A stretch of 64,000 nucleotides of DNA from Tous-C4FEB sp044356555 (GTDB lineage: Bacteria; Verrucomicrobiota; Verrucomicrobiia; Opitutales; Opitutaceae). Below the pieces are notes generated by a model, which saw nothing but the letters and a program-made list of their open reading frames with translations, had not been told where the DNA came from and did not search any database. Position 1 is the stretch's first letter; every line of letters begins with the position of its first letter. Made by a program: the position numbers and the translations under genes. This document shows positions 53,301 to 61,923 of the stretch, one piece after another. Location of the stretch: the NCBI GenBank assembly GCA_044356555.1, contig JBIKWB010000010.1, forward strand, positions 102,178 to 166,177, in the 5' to 3' direction.

Positions 53301-53808
53301 GTCGGGCCTCAACGGCTTGCTCGACTCGGTGACGCGCAACGAACCGCAAACCTACGAAAGCCGGTTTGTTCAAGGCACCTTCAACGCACTTACGGCCGTC
53401 CTGGCCCGGGATGGGGCCATCGCGGCCGAGCAACGCGAACACCGCGTCAATCTTGTCTCCAATTATCGATTCACCGCGGGCAGGCTCAAAGGCTTCCAGT
53501 TCGGCGGATCTCTGCGGTGGCAGAGCAAGGCCGCGGTCGGATACCGCTCGTTGAGCACGACCGGCGGGGTCGTGATTCCCGATCTGAGTCGACCCTATTA
53601 CGACGATCCGTTGTTCAACGGCGACGTGATGATCGGCTATCAGCGCAAGTTGAGCCAACGGATCGGTTGGAAGGTGCAGTTGAACGCGCTGAACCTCATC
53701 GGCAGCAAGAAATACATCCCTGTGCTCATTAATCCCGATGGCCGGGTCGCAGTCGTGCGGAATCCAAACCCCGTCGACGTATTCCTCACGAACACGTTCA
53801 GTTTCTGA
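50377..53808 (+). CDS. TonB-dependent outer-membrane receptor (large)
   Basis: A 1143-residue receptor with a signal peptide (to about residue 24) and the mature start VELSPFTVSANSDRGY. The plug domain reads LNTPLRDVGAPISVVTKDFF, TDRLTISRGPNALLFGIGE. The barrel ends in VDVFLTNTFSF. The plug resembles the large verrucomicrobial receptors that import glycans or other bulky compounds. It is followed 7 bases later by the sulfatase gene, pointing to a sulfated substrate. Confidence 0.92.
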   Translation: MKHPQSTAIILTLASVFAATARPAEDTGAKTGEKPGEPVVELSPFTVSANSDRGYQATTTLAGSRLNTPLRDVGAPISVVTKDFFTDMGATDAASVLAFTTSMEVAGVQGNFAGGGLTGGAQHFDITAERTTPQSSGQRVRGLAKASITRGFFLTDIPFDSFNTDRLTISRGPNALLFGIGEVGGVIDNSLKQAETYGNFGEAAIRVGLRSSHRENLDYNFALVPNRVALRIAGLHETTEFQQRPAFEISKRVYGALKAVLFENKRSGILGPLTLKANGEAGRTVANPANVIPPLDGITPWFSAPSYSAAEIRALNDGGLPARIAWAGNGGFVPKLVVDNRTGLFTEANIPNAGLTPWFFQLPVTYNSPGAQRASVGLPDASIAGVIGRVQWQLLNPASPPNTRQVDFLGVAPLEFLGLLPGYTSPVIQDRSMLDNTKLMVAGDGSRVRENFDAKNLALDQVLAGGRGGIQFAYDRQRYENKSQLVHADTRSNMLIVDINSYLPDLQPNPNVGRAYILSQGNGDDMAERTRTTRREAAQATAFYRLDFTEKPGVVRWLGRHTLTGFWGTQEIDRSFLFRNPVWTDVPGANTNIAGALAGPLLNGPRMKVMQVNYLTPSLQSLTAANQVRITDYVTNPIPRNGDRYRQVYSHFGAPRRNPQNGTPTFTDEFQVYYALNDGDRTIQKIESKVASWQGEFWRGHLIAMLGARRDISRTYSSPGVARLANGEWDIRNMDIDYAAPSTNSGNTVTKSLVLHVPKAWTKALPTNVSAHFSESGNFTADLARNDIKRNPLGNPTGKTRDYGITLELRDRALSLRLNRFETSSEAVSSGLGGGGLAGGAIATMLERAFDNSRTLTIQQYLGAPGQPPGAVARFASYQQLYDTILNLSLAKSHGNRYNTVDGANGQPFGASLNPVQRPTITNSYTAKGYEAELVGRVTPSWNVSLNYSQQETVQSDTAVLAAAVARLHREEIAASGLNGLLDSVTRNEPQTYESRFVQGTFNALTAVLARDGAIAAEQREHRVNLVSNYRFTAGRLKGFQFGGSLRWQSKAAVGYRSLSTTGGVVIPDLSRPYYDDPLFNGDVMIGYQRKLSQRIGWKVQLNALNLIGSKKYIPVLINPDGRVAVVRNPNPVDVFLTNTFSF

Positions 53809-53815
53809 CCTGACC

Positions 53816-55366
53816 ATGACTTTCCTCGCCATAACGAAATTCCTTCCTCGCTTGAGGATTCCCCACGCCGTGTTCGCCGCCGCCCTCTTCGGTTTCGCGC
53901 TAGCCACCGGCGTCGCCGCGCAACCGGAGCCGGCTCGCACAGACAACCCGAACGTCGTCATCATCTTTGCCGACGACTTGGGCTACGGCGACCTCGGTTC
54001 GTATGGCGGGAGACGCATTCGCACCCCGAATCTGGACCGCCTCGCGGCCGAGGGGACGCGCTTCACCAGTTTCTACGCGCAGCCGGTCTGCGGGCCCTCG
54101 CGGGCCGCACTCATGACGGGCAGTTACCCGCTCCGCGTGGCGAAGCGGAAAAACGTGGTTGAGCATCACCCTCGGCTCCACGCGCAGGAGATCACCATTG
54201 CCGAAATCCTGAAGTCGCGCGGCTACGCCACGGCGGCCTACGGCAAGTGGGACCTCGCCGGGCATTCGCAGACCAACTACGAGCCAGACCTGCTCCCGAC
54301 TCACCAGGGCTTCGACGAATACTTCGGAACGCCCTCGAGCAACGATGCCACGGTGAACCTGCTGCGCGGCACCCAGGTCGTGGAAAACGGCGCCGATATG
54401 TCCATGTTGACGCAGCGTTACACCGACGAGGCGATCTCCTTTATCCGACGGAGCAAGGATCGCCCCTTCTTCGTTTATCTCGCGCACTCGATGCCGCACA
54501 CGCGGGTCGCTGCGTCGCCGGCGTTCGCCGGGAAATCCGCCGCCGGGCTTTTCGGCGATGCCGTCGAGGAACTCGATTCGCACGTGGGCCGACTGTGGGA
54601 AGCGCTGCGCGCCGAGGGATTGGACGGATCAACCTACCTCATTTTCACCAGCGACAATGGCCCGTGGTTTCTCGACCGGCACCTCGCCGCGCCCGCCGAT
54701 GTCCGCACGCGGGGGCCGCAGGGGCAGCTCAAGTATCCCTTCAATCAACGCGACGAGCGCGGCGCGCACTACGGCTCCGCCGCCCCTTTGCGCGGAGCCA
54801 AGGCCTCGAGCTGGGAGGGCGGTTTCCGCGTGCCGTTTATCGTGCGCGCACCCGGTCGCGTGTCGGCTGGCACGACGTGCCACGAGATCGCCTCGACGCT
54901 CGATCTTCTGCCCACCATCGCGAAGTTGGCCGGCACCGGCGCGCCGACGGATCGCATCATCGATGGACACGACATCAGCCCATTGCTCCACGGGAAGGCG
55001 GGTGCAACGAGTCCAACCGAGGCGTTTTACTATTACGCCCACACCCGGCTCGAGGCGGTGCGCGCGGGCCGGTGGAAACTGCATCTGCCGCGTCCGGAGG
55101 ATGAGCGTTGGTCCGTCTTCGGCGCACCGGCGGAAACGGCCGCGCTCGCCGAGCCGTTGCTCTTCGATCTCGAAACCGACATCGGCGAACGCAACAACGT
55201 CGCCTCGAAGAACCCGCAGGTCGTCGCCCGGCTGCTGGCGTTCGCGGAGGAAGCCCGCGCCGATATCGGTGACTTCGATCGCGTAGGCGCTGGCGCACGC
55301 TTCTTCGATCCGGATCCTAGGCGGCCGGATATCCCGGACGCGAGATCCTCCGCGCCCGCCAAGTAG
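53816..55366 (+). CDS. Secreted sulfatase
   Basis: A 516-residue sulfatase started at ATG 53816, with a signal peptide ending near VAAQ (about residue 36). The metal motif is ADDLGYGD at 52-59, and the formylglycine site is C92-G-P-S-R in QPVCGPSRAALMTG, the Cys-type maturation motif. Further conserved parts are AYGKWDLAG, FTSDNGP and EGGFRVPFIVRAPG. It removes sulfate from a glycan or small molecule in the periplasm. It is translated just after the TonB receptor and is followed by a Dabb protein. Confidence 0.93.
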   Translation: MTFLAITKFLPRLRIPHAVFAAALFGFALATGVAAQPEPARTDNPNVVIIFADDLGYGDLGSYGGRRIRTPNLDRLAAEGTRFTSFYAQPVCGPSRAALMTGSYPLRVAKRKNVVEHHPRLHAQEITIAEILKSRGYATAAYGKWDLAGHSQTNYEPDLLPTHQGFDEYFGTPSSNDATVNLLRGTQVVENGADMSMLTQRYTDEAISFIRRSKDRPFFVYLAHSMPHTRVAASPAFAGKSAAGLFGDAVEELDSHVGRLWEALRAEGLDGSTYLIFTSDNGPWFLDRHLAAPADVRTRGPQGQLKYPFNQRDERGAHYGSAAPLRGAKASSWEGGFRVPFIVRAPGRVSAGTTCHEIASTLDLLPTIAKLAGTGAPTDRIIDGHDISPLLHGKAGATSPTEAFYYYAHTRLEAVRAGRWKLHLPRPEDERWSVFGAPAETAALAEPLLFDLETDIGERNNVASKNPQVVARLLAFAEEARADIGDFDRVGAGARFFDPDPRRPDIPDARSSAPAK

Positions 55367-55394
55367 ATTTTGCCCCGCCTCGCCGTCGCCCCGT

Positions 55395-55718
55395 ATGACC
55401 GCTCCACTTCCCATGTCCCGCGTCAATCACCTCGCCCTCTTCCAATTCAAACCCGAATGCACGGCGGACGACATTGAACTCGTCCGCCGCACCATCGCCG
55501 ACCTGCCCAAGGCCATTCCCGGCATCGTGGCGTTCAACTGGTCGCCCGATGTCAGCACCGAGGGCCTGACCGACGGCTTCACGCACAGCTTTATCTTCAC
55601 CTTCGAGAGCATCGCCGCGCGCGATGCCTACCTCCCGCACCCCGTGCATCAAGCCGCCGTGCAAATCGTGATACCGCGCCTCGCCCGCGTCATCGTCCTC
55701 GACCAAATCGTCAATTAA
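55395..55718 (+). CDS. Dabb-domain (dimeric alpha-beta barrel) protein
   Basis: A 107-residue protein of the stress-responsive A/B barrel family: VNHLALFQFKPECTADD, FTHSFIFTFESIAARDAYLPHPVHQAA and RVIVLDQIVN. The internal ATG at 55413 gives a more typical family N-terminus. Function in this family is generally undetermined; some are monooxygenase- or cyclase-like. It lies between the sulfatase and the broken PEP-hydrolase-family gene. Confidence 0.85.
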   Translation: MTAPLPMSRVNHLALFQFKPECTADDIELVRRTIADLPKAIPGIVAFNWSPDVSTEGLTDGFTHSFIFTFESIAARDAYLPHPVHQAAVQIVIPRLARVIVLDQIVN

Positions 55719-55732
55719 ACCGCTCTCCACTC

Positions 55733-56644
55733 ATGCCTAATCCATGGACCGGGAAAGGGAATCCCTACACCCGCACTGAAGTCATCGAACGCCTACGCGC
55801 CACCGTCGCGCGCGGCGAAGCGATCATCGCAGCCGGTGCCGGCAGCGGCATCTCCGCGAAATTCATCGAGAAGGGCGGCGCGGACCTGCTGATCGTTTAC
55901 AACTCCGGCCGTTTCCGGATGGCTGGCCACGGCTCGACTGCCGGCCTCATGGCCTACGGCGACGCCAACGCCATCGCGATGGAGCTTGGGCAATACGAGG
56001 TGCTGCCCGTCGTAGAGGAGATTCCCGTGATCTGCGGCGTGCACGCCACCGATCCGCGGCGCCGGATGTGGCACTGGCTCGGCGAGGTGAAGGCCATGGG
56101 CTTCTCCGGCGTGAACAACTTCCCCACGCACACCATCGTCGATGGCCACTTCCGCGGCGTGCTCGAAGAAACCGGCATGAGCGTGAAAAAGGAATTCGAG
56201 ATGGTCGCCCTCGCCCGCCGAATGGACCTGTTCTCCATCGTCTACGTCAGCTCGCCCGAGGAAGCTGTCGCAATGGCCAAGGCTGGTGCCGATGCCATCA
56301 TCACCCACGTCGGCACCACCGTCGGCGGCAGCATTGGTGTCACCAACGCCGTCGTTAGCTGAAACCACACCATCCAGCGCACACGAGAAATCATGGATGC
56401 CGCCTCTACCATTCGGAAAGACCTCCTCTTCCTCTGCCACGGCGGCCCGATCAATACGCCCGACGACGCCCGCCGCGTCATCTCCGCCACCGATTGCGAA
56501 GGCTTCGTCGGTGCCAGCAGTCTCGAGCGGATGGCGGTCGAAAGTTCGCTCGCCGATCTCACGCGCCGTTTCAAAGCAATCCCCGGCTCGCGTTCCCGCC
56601 CTGCGAACGGGCACGCTCCCTCCGCTCTCACTACCCGGCCCTAA
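55733..56644 (+). pseudogene. PEP-hydrolase-family TIM-barrel gene broken by an in-frame TGA
   Basis: A second copy of the gene at 39637, with no gap over the first 209 codons and only scattered substitutions. At codon 210 (56360-56362) it has TGA where the intact copy has TGG (Trp, 40264-40266). The same frame then continues with recognisable family sequence (DLLFLCHGGPINTPDDARRV) to a TAA at 56642. The next codon also differs (GAT to AAC), so this is more than a single base error. I judge it a pseudogene; translation of two pieces or readthrough is not excluded. Confidence 0.8.
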
Positions 56645-56661
56645 CCTCTCAATCCTTCCCC

Positions 56662-59600
56662 ATGCTCCTCACCAGATTTTTTTCGATCCTTTGCACCGCA
56701 GTTTTTGTTTCCGCCGTTGCTGCTGCCGCTCCCACCTCCCTCTTCGACGGCCGCACCCTCACCGGCTGGGAAGGCGACGCGCAATTGTGGCGCGTGCAAG
56801 ACGGCTGCCTCACCGGCGGCTCCACCACGGAAAAAATTCCGCACAACTACTTCCTCGCAACGACGCGCTCGTTCCAAAACTTCGATGTCCGCCTGAAGAT
56901 TAAGATCACTGGCGATCCCGCGACCGGCCTGATCAACAGCGGCATCCAGATCCGCAGCCAGCGCGTGCCCGGCGGCACCGGAATGTCCGGCTACCAAGTG
57001 GACGCCGGCGACAAGTATTGGGGCGACATCTACGACGAGCACCGCCGCAACCGCGCCATCGCCAAGCCCATCGATTCCGCTGCCACCCTCGCCGCCGTCC
57101 ACTCCACCGACTGGAACGACTACCGCATCCTCGCCGAGGGCCCGCGCATCCGCACTTGGATCAACGGCGTGCTCGCCCACGACTACGCCGAAACCGATCC
57201 CGCCATCGCCCTCGACGGCAAGATTGGCATCCAGGTCCACAGCGGCGGCATTGCCCTCGTTCAAGTCAAAGACGTCACCGTCGATCCACTCCCTCCCACG
57301 CCTGGCGCGCCCACGTGGGACACAGTCGGCCACCCCAAAGCGCCCGCGCCGCGACCGGCGCCGAAGGCAAAGCAGTCAACGCCGCCGCCCGCCGCGCCCG
57401 CTACGGCCCCAGCGCCGGCGCCGCGCGACATCAGCTACAACGCGGTCACCGCCGGCCCGCGCTCGCCCGAGGAAGAGCGGCTTTCCTTCACGTTGCCTCC
57501 CGGCTTTGAGATCGAACTTGTCGCCGCCGAGTCGCCCGGTTTCGGCAAGTTCATTACTGTCGATTGGGATGCCCGCATGAGGCTGTGGGCGATGACCGCC
57601 CTCGAGTATCCCGTCGATGGCAACGAACAAAAAGCCGCCTCCGATGCGCTTTTTGCCGCCGGCGGTCGCGACAAAGTCGTCGTCTTCGATGCGCCTTACG
57701 CCACGCCTGCGCCCGGCCAAGCCGCCGTGACCGCGCCCCCGCGCGTCTTCGCCGACGGGCTCGTGATGCCGCTCGGCTTGCTGCCCTACAAAGACGGTGC
57801 GCTCGTCCAATACGGCACCGATATCCGCCACTACCGCGACACCGACGCCGATGGCCGCGCCGACCGCCACGATGTGATCCTCACCGGTTTCGGCACGCAG
57901 GACTCGCACCTCTTTCCCCACCAATTTCAACGTCAGCCCGGCGGCCAGATCTTCGCGGCGCAGGGGCTTTTCAATTACTCGAAAGTGCGCCGTCCCGACG
58001 GTCGGCCCTTCGCCGATGGCTCGACCGAGATCCCGTTTAACCAGTGCAAACTCGGCCGCTTCACCTCTGACGGCGCGAGCTTCGAAAGCCTCACGGCCGG
58101 CCCCAACAACATCTGGGGCCTCGTCACCTCACGCGAGGGCGAGACGTTTCTACAGGAGGCCAACGACATCGGTTATCCCGTGATTCCCTACGAGCCCGGC
58201 ATCTGGGTCGCCACCGGTTCGAAGGATCGCCTGCGCCCGTATCAACCGCTGATGCCGCCGCCGCTGCCGCCGGCGCAGATGGGCGGCACCGGGCTCAGCG
58301 GCCTCGCGCTCGCCGAGGATCACGACGGACTTTTCCGCCGCTACGGTGCGGCGACCGCTGATGGCGCCAAGGTCTTCTTCCTCGCCAACCCGATCACCAA
58401 CACGATCAACGCCGTCCGCGCCACGCCCACCGCCGACGGCGCGCGTTACCGCTACGAAAAGCTGCCCGACTTTCTGACCACCACCGACAAATGGTTCCGT
58501 CCCGTCGCGATCCACTTCGGCCCCGATGGCGCGCTCTACATTGTCGATTGGTATAACAAAATCATCTCGCACAACGAAGTCCCGCGCGCGCACCCCGACC
58601 GCGACAAATCCCGGGGCCGCATCTGGCGCGTGCGCCACCGTGATCAGTCGCGCACGCCGCCGCCCGATCTCACGCGGCTCGACGACCGTGCGCTCCTCGC
58701 CGAGTTCGGCGGGCCCAACGCCCTCGTCTCCCGCCTCGCCTGGCTTGAGCTCACCGATCGCAAAGCCACGGCACTCGCGCCGGAGCTCGCGCAGATTGCG
58801 GCCGATCGCGCCGTCGCCAACGATCGCCGCCTCGCCGCGCTTTGGGCGCTCGAAAGTCTTTCGGCCGTGCCTGCGGCGCTGCTGGTTTCACTGGCCGGCG
58901 ATCCTGCGCCCACGATTCGCCGGCAAGCGGCGCGTCTCGCGGCGGCCCAGCCGCGGCCGGAGTCGGAGTTTCTCGCGATCGTCACGCCGCTCGCCGCCGA
59001 CCCAAGCCCGACCGTGCGCGCAGCCGTGGGTGACGCGCTCCGCCGAGTGCCGCAGGCGAGTCCTCGCGTGATGGCGCTCGCAGCGCAGATGGGCGGAGCA
59101 TCGCTGGCGACGGGCGGCGACTGGGAACGCTACGACCGTGAATTTGAACGTTACCTCGCCCGTTGGGCCATGGAGATCAACTCCGTCGCGACCGCCGCGT
59201 TGCTCGATTCACCGGCCGGTCGTTCGCTCCCGCTGGAGAACCGGTTGCTCGCCACCCTCGCGCTCGGCGGCCGGCGGGCGGCACTCGGGCTTGCGGCTAT
59301 GGCGCCCGACCTCGCTCGATCCTTGAGCGACGAAGAAGTGCGAATCCTCGCGGCCCATTTTGCGGAGCCCTCGGCGCGCGCCGCCCTCACGGCTGCGCTC
59401 GATCAGGCGGGTTCGCGGGCGGTAGTTTTGCGCGCCTTGCTCGCCCTGCGCACGAGCATCGACGCCGCTCCGTTGACTCCTGCGCTGACGGCGGCCGCCA
59501 AGACTCTGCTCATCAGCCCGGTGCCCGCGGAGGCGACGTTGGGTGCCCAGGTGGCCGGAGCCTTCAAGCTCGCGGCGGCGGAGCCCGAGTTGACGACGGT

Positions 59601-61068
59601 CCTCTCGATCGAAGTGACGAAAGACCGCCAACCGACGCTGCTCGCGGCTCTGCGGGCGTTGCGCGAATTGAGTCTCGGGTCGATCGGAGAATTTGAGCGC
59701 TTGGCGCGCTCTGCGGAAGATCCGGCGGTCCGTGATGAAGCGCTCGCGGCCTTTGCGACGTTGCGCTCGCCGGAAGCCGTCGCGCGTCTCTTGCGGCTCC
59801 TGCCCGCGCTTACGGCCGGGCAGCGCGGGAACCTGCTCGACCGCTTGGCCGCCCATGAGGCGGGAGCGTCGGCCATTGTCGGCGGGCTGCGCGACGGCTC
59901 GATGGCGAGCGCCGATGTCGGCGTCAGCGTGGCGGAGAAACTTATGTTGAGGATGCCGGGCGATCCGGCGGTGGCCGCGCTCTGGCGATCGCATGGCGGC
60001 GATGCGCAACGGGCGCTGCGCCTGCCGGGCGGACGCGGCGATTTCGCGGAGACCCAGCTTACACTCGCGGGGCCGTTCACCGTGGAGTGTTGGGCCAAGC
60101 TCGATCCCGGCATCGATCACCGCGACGGGCTGCTGGGCCTGCCGGGCGTGATCGATTTCAACTTTTTCGACGGCCGTTTTCGCGTGTGGCTGGGCGAGGC
60201 CAACGATGTGGTGCAGGCGAAGAAAAAGGCCGTCCCGGGGGTGTGGACCCACTACGCGGTCACGCGCGACCGCGGGGGATTTTTTCACCTCTATCTCAAC
60301 GGGGAGCTGGAGATGTCGAGCGCCGGCCCGAGCCAGAGTGTTTTCACGGGACTGAACGTCGGGCGCAGTCGGCTAAACCCCAGCAATGGCACGACGGCGG
60401 GTTGGCTCGCCGAGTATCGCGTGTGGAACGTGGAGCGCTCGGCCTCCGAGGTGCGCGCCGCGTTTGACCGCAGTTTCGCCGGCACGGCGGTGGGCGCCCG
60501 GCCGCCGGGATTAGTCGAGCTGTTTACAGGGGCAAATTGGGGCCCGCTTAAAGGCGCGGCGCGCGTCGAGCCGACGGAAGATGCGCCGGTGTTGCTCACG
60601 CCGGCGGCGGCGGCCAAGCAGGAAGAAAAATTCACGCGGTTTCGTGTGCTGGCCAACGGCGGCGGCGGCGCGGAGCGGGGCCGGGAGATTTTTTCGGCGC
60701 TCTGTCTCACGTGCCACCAGCAAGGCGGCAAAGGCGGCCTGATCGCGCCGCCGCTCGACGGCATCGGCAACACGGGCGTCGAGGCGTTGCTGCGCAACAT
60801 CCTCACGCCGAGCGCGGCGATGGAGAGCGCGTATCGCACTTACCGCGTGGTGTTGAAGGACGGCACCGTGCGCGACGGCTTTTTGGCCGACGACACGCCC
60901 GAGGCCGTGGTGCTGCGCACGCCCGGAGCGGAAGACCAACGCATCGCTCGCGGCGAGATCAAGCAGACCTCGTATCTCAACCGCTCGCTCATGCCCGAGG
61001 GTTTGCTGGAAGCCATGCCGCCGCAGCAGGTGAGCGATTTGTTCAGCTATTTGAAGACCTTGAAGTAG
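56662..61068 (+). CDS. Secreted DUF1080 - PVC-type dehydrogenase - HEAT - LamG - cytochrome c fusion
   Basis: A 1468-residue exported protein started at ATG 56662. A signal peptide (to about residue 23) precedes a DUF1080 domain (residues 24-215) and a Pro/Ala linker (about 228-262). The PVC-type dehydrogenase propeller runs from about 275 to 660 (FITVDWDARMRLWAMTALEYP, ALYIVDWYNKIISHNE). An Ala/Leu/Arg-rich HEAT-like region covers 665-1110. A LamG domain starts near 1130 (FTVECWAKLDPG, GVWTHYAVTRDRGGFFHLYL). The C-terminal cytochrome c carries CLTCH at 1348-1352 and RSLMPEG. It combines a 3-keto-glycoside hydrolase type domain with an oxidase-like propeller and heme, so substrate oxidation and cleavage may occur on one protein. 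Confidence 0.88.
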   Translation: MLLTRFFSILCTAVFVSAVAAAAPTSLFDGRTLTGWEGDAQLWRVQDGCLTGGSTTEKIPHNYFLATTRSFQNFDVRLKIKITGDPATGLINSGIQIRSQRVPGGTGMSGYQVDAGDKYWGDIYDEHRRNRAIAKPIDSAATLAAVHSTDWNDYRILAEGPRIRTWINGVLAHDYAETDPAIALDGKIGIQVHSGGIALVQVKDVTVDPLPPTPGAPTWDTVGHPKAPAPRPAPKAKQSTPPPAAPATAPAPAPRDISYNAVTAGPRSPEEERLSFTLPPGFEIELVAAESPGFGKFITVDWDARMRLWAMTALEYPVDGNEQKAASDALFAAGGRDKVVVFDAPYATPAPGQAAVTAPPRVFADGLVMPLGLLPYKDGALVQYGTDIRHYRDTDADGRADRHDVILTGFGTQDSHLFPHQFQRQPGGQIFAAQGLFNYSKVRRPDGRPFADGSTEIPFNQCKLGRFTSDGASFESLTAGPNNIWGLVTSREGETFLQEANDIGYPVIPYEPGIWVATGSKDRLRPYQPLMPPPLPPAQMGGTGLSGLALAEDHDGLFRRYGAATADGAKVFFLANPITNTINAVRATPTADGARYRYEKLPDFLTTTDKWFRPVAIHFGPDGALYIVDWYNKIISHNEVPRAHPDRDKSRGRIWRVRHRDQSRTPPPDLTRLDDRALLAEFGGPNALVSRLAWLELTDRKATALAPELAQIAADRAVANDRRLAALWALESLSAVPAALLVSLAGDPAPTIRRQAARLAAAQPRPESEFLAIVTPLAADPSPTVRAAVGDALRRVPQASPRVMALAAQMGGASLATGGDWERYDREFERYLARWAMEINSVATAALLDSPAGRSLPLENRLLATLALGGRRAALGLAAMAPDLARSLSDEEVRILAAHFAEPSARAALTAALDQAGSRAVVLRALLALRTSIDAAPLTPALTAAAKTLLISPVPAEATLGAQVAGAFKLAAAEPELTTVLSIEVTKDRQPTLLAALRALRELSLGSIGEFERLARSAEDPAVRDEALAAFATLRSPEAVARLLRLLPALTAGQRGNLLDRLAAHEAGASAIVGGLRDGSMASADVGVSVAEKLMLRMPGDPAVAALWRSHGGDAQRALRLPGGRGDFAETQLTLAGPFTVECWAKLDPGIDHRDGLLGLPGVIDFNFFDGRFRVWLGEANDVVQAKKKAVPGVWTHYAVTRDRGGFFHLYLNGELEMSSAGPSQSVFTGLNVGRSRLNPSNGTTAGWLAEYRVWNVERSASEVRAAFDRSFAGTAVGARPPGLVELFTGANWGPLKGAARVEPTEDAPVLLTPAAAAKQEEKFTRFRVLANGGGGAERGREIFSALCLTCHQQGGKGGLIAPPLDGIGNTGVEALLRNILTPSAAMESAYRTYRVVLKDGTVRDGFLADDTPEAVVLRTPGAEDQRIARGEIKQTSYLNRSLMPEGLLEAMPPQQVSDLFSYLKTLK

Positions 61069-61194
61069 GTCAGGCGAGAATCTCGCGGAGCAGCGGGGAG
61101 ACGATCGGCTTCTTAAAAATCCTCGCAACCACAGCCGCAATCGGGACCTCTGAATCTTTCTCCGTGTTGCTTTGGCGTAGCTGTCTCGGTGCCT

Positions 61195-61521
61195 TCACCT
61201 CACGAGCTCAACTTTTGGTTCGAGCACGATCATTTTGTGGTCGATGGCCGTGTCTGGCGCCAAAATCGGCATCTTTGGATCGACGTCGTTTGGTGCGATC
61301 ATCGGCATTCGTGAGACATGTTTCTTTTCGATCGGCTGAATCCGGCGCACCGACGCCGGCGCTGTGAGCAAACCTGAATCAACTTGGGCCATGCGCCCTT
61401 CCTTGATCGCATCCGATAGCGACAACTCGGGCACCGTAACGGACTGCCCGCCAAAAGTAGGGAGTGAGGGCGCCGCAAAGGCAGTAGACGAAAGCAGGGC
61501 CAAAACGGCGGTGGTCTTCAT
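61195..61521 (-). CDS. Small exported protein of unknown family
   Basis: A 108-residue protein started at ATG 61519-61521, with a signal peptide (MKTTAVLALLSSTAFAAPS). The mature part is rich in Pro, Met and Ile (RRIQPIEKKHVSRMPMIAPN, PKMPILAPD), with short repeated MPxIAP-like segments. No domain is recognisable. The frame stays open upstream to 61647, but the signal peptide supports the shorter form. Confidence 0.6.
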   Translation of the reverse strand: MKTTAVLALLSSTAFAAPSLPTFGGQSVTVPELSLSDAIKEGRMAQVDSGLLTAPASVRRIQPIEKKHVSRMPMIAPNDVDPKMPILAPDTAIDHKMIVLEPKVELVR

Positions 61522-61653
61522 AGCTTTGATTGGACGCGCAAGGAGCCTGTTTGTTTCGCCGAATGCCGGCGGTGAAACTTGACGACGGCCAGCTCTAAAG
61601 AGGGGCGATAGGAATCGGGTTAGCTGGAAGGCCGTCGATAGCATCAATCTAAT

Positions 61654-61923
61654 CTAGCCACTTTTGCCTGAGCGGATGAGGCGTTCGTATTCGCGATGGT
61701 CGCCAATCCAAAACCACACAAAATCTCCGTCGTGTTCTGCCGCCAACGCGCGAATCGTGAGATTTACCCGAGCCGACCAAACTGCGCCCACTTTCTTTAA
61801 CTGGAGCGAGGGATGCCGAGGATTCCGCTTGAGCAAATCAAACTGCTTGTCCGCCTGCTCCTGAACCTGCGGCTCGAGCTTGTTGTAGGCGTCCCAAAAA
61901 CGACCCGAGGCGTGATGAGTCAC
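61654..61923 (-). CDS. RelE/ParE-family toxin
   Basis: An 89-residue protein starting at a GTG (61921-61923) that overlaps the antitoxin stop by 4 bases (GTGA). The RelE/ParE core is seen in HPSLQLKKVGAVWSARVNLT and the C-terminal FVWFWIGDHREYERLI. It should inhibit translation or gyrase when free. It is second in the operon, after its antitoxin, the usual order. Confidence 0.87.
   Translation of the reverse strand: MTHHASGRFWDAYNKLEPQVQEQADKQFDLLKRNPRHPSLQLKKVGAVWSARVNLTIRALAAEHDGDFVWFWIGDHREYERLIRSGKSG

Noticed and set aside
56360..56362. UGA as selenocysteine in the PEP-hydrolase-family copy
   Set aside because: The intact paralogue has Trp, not Cys, at this position, and no selenocysteine insertion structure is evident after the codon.
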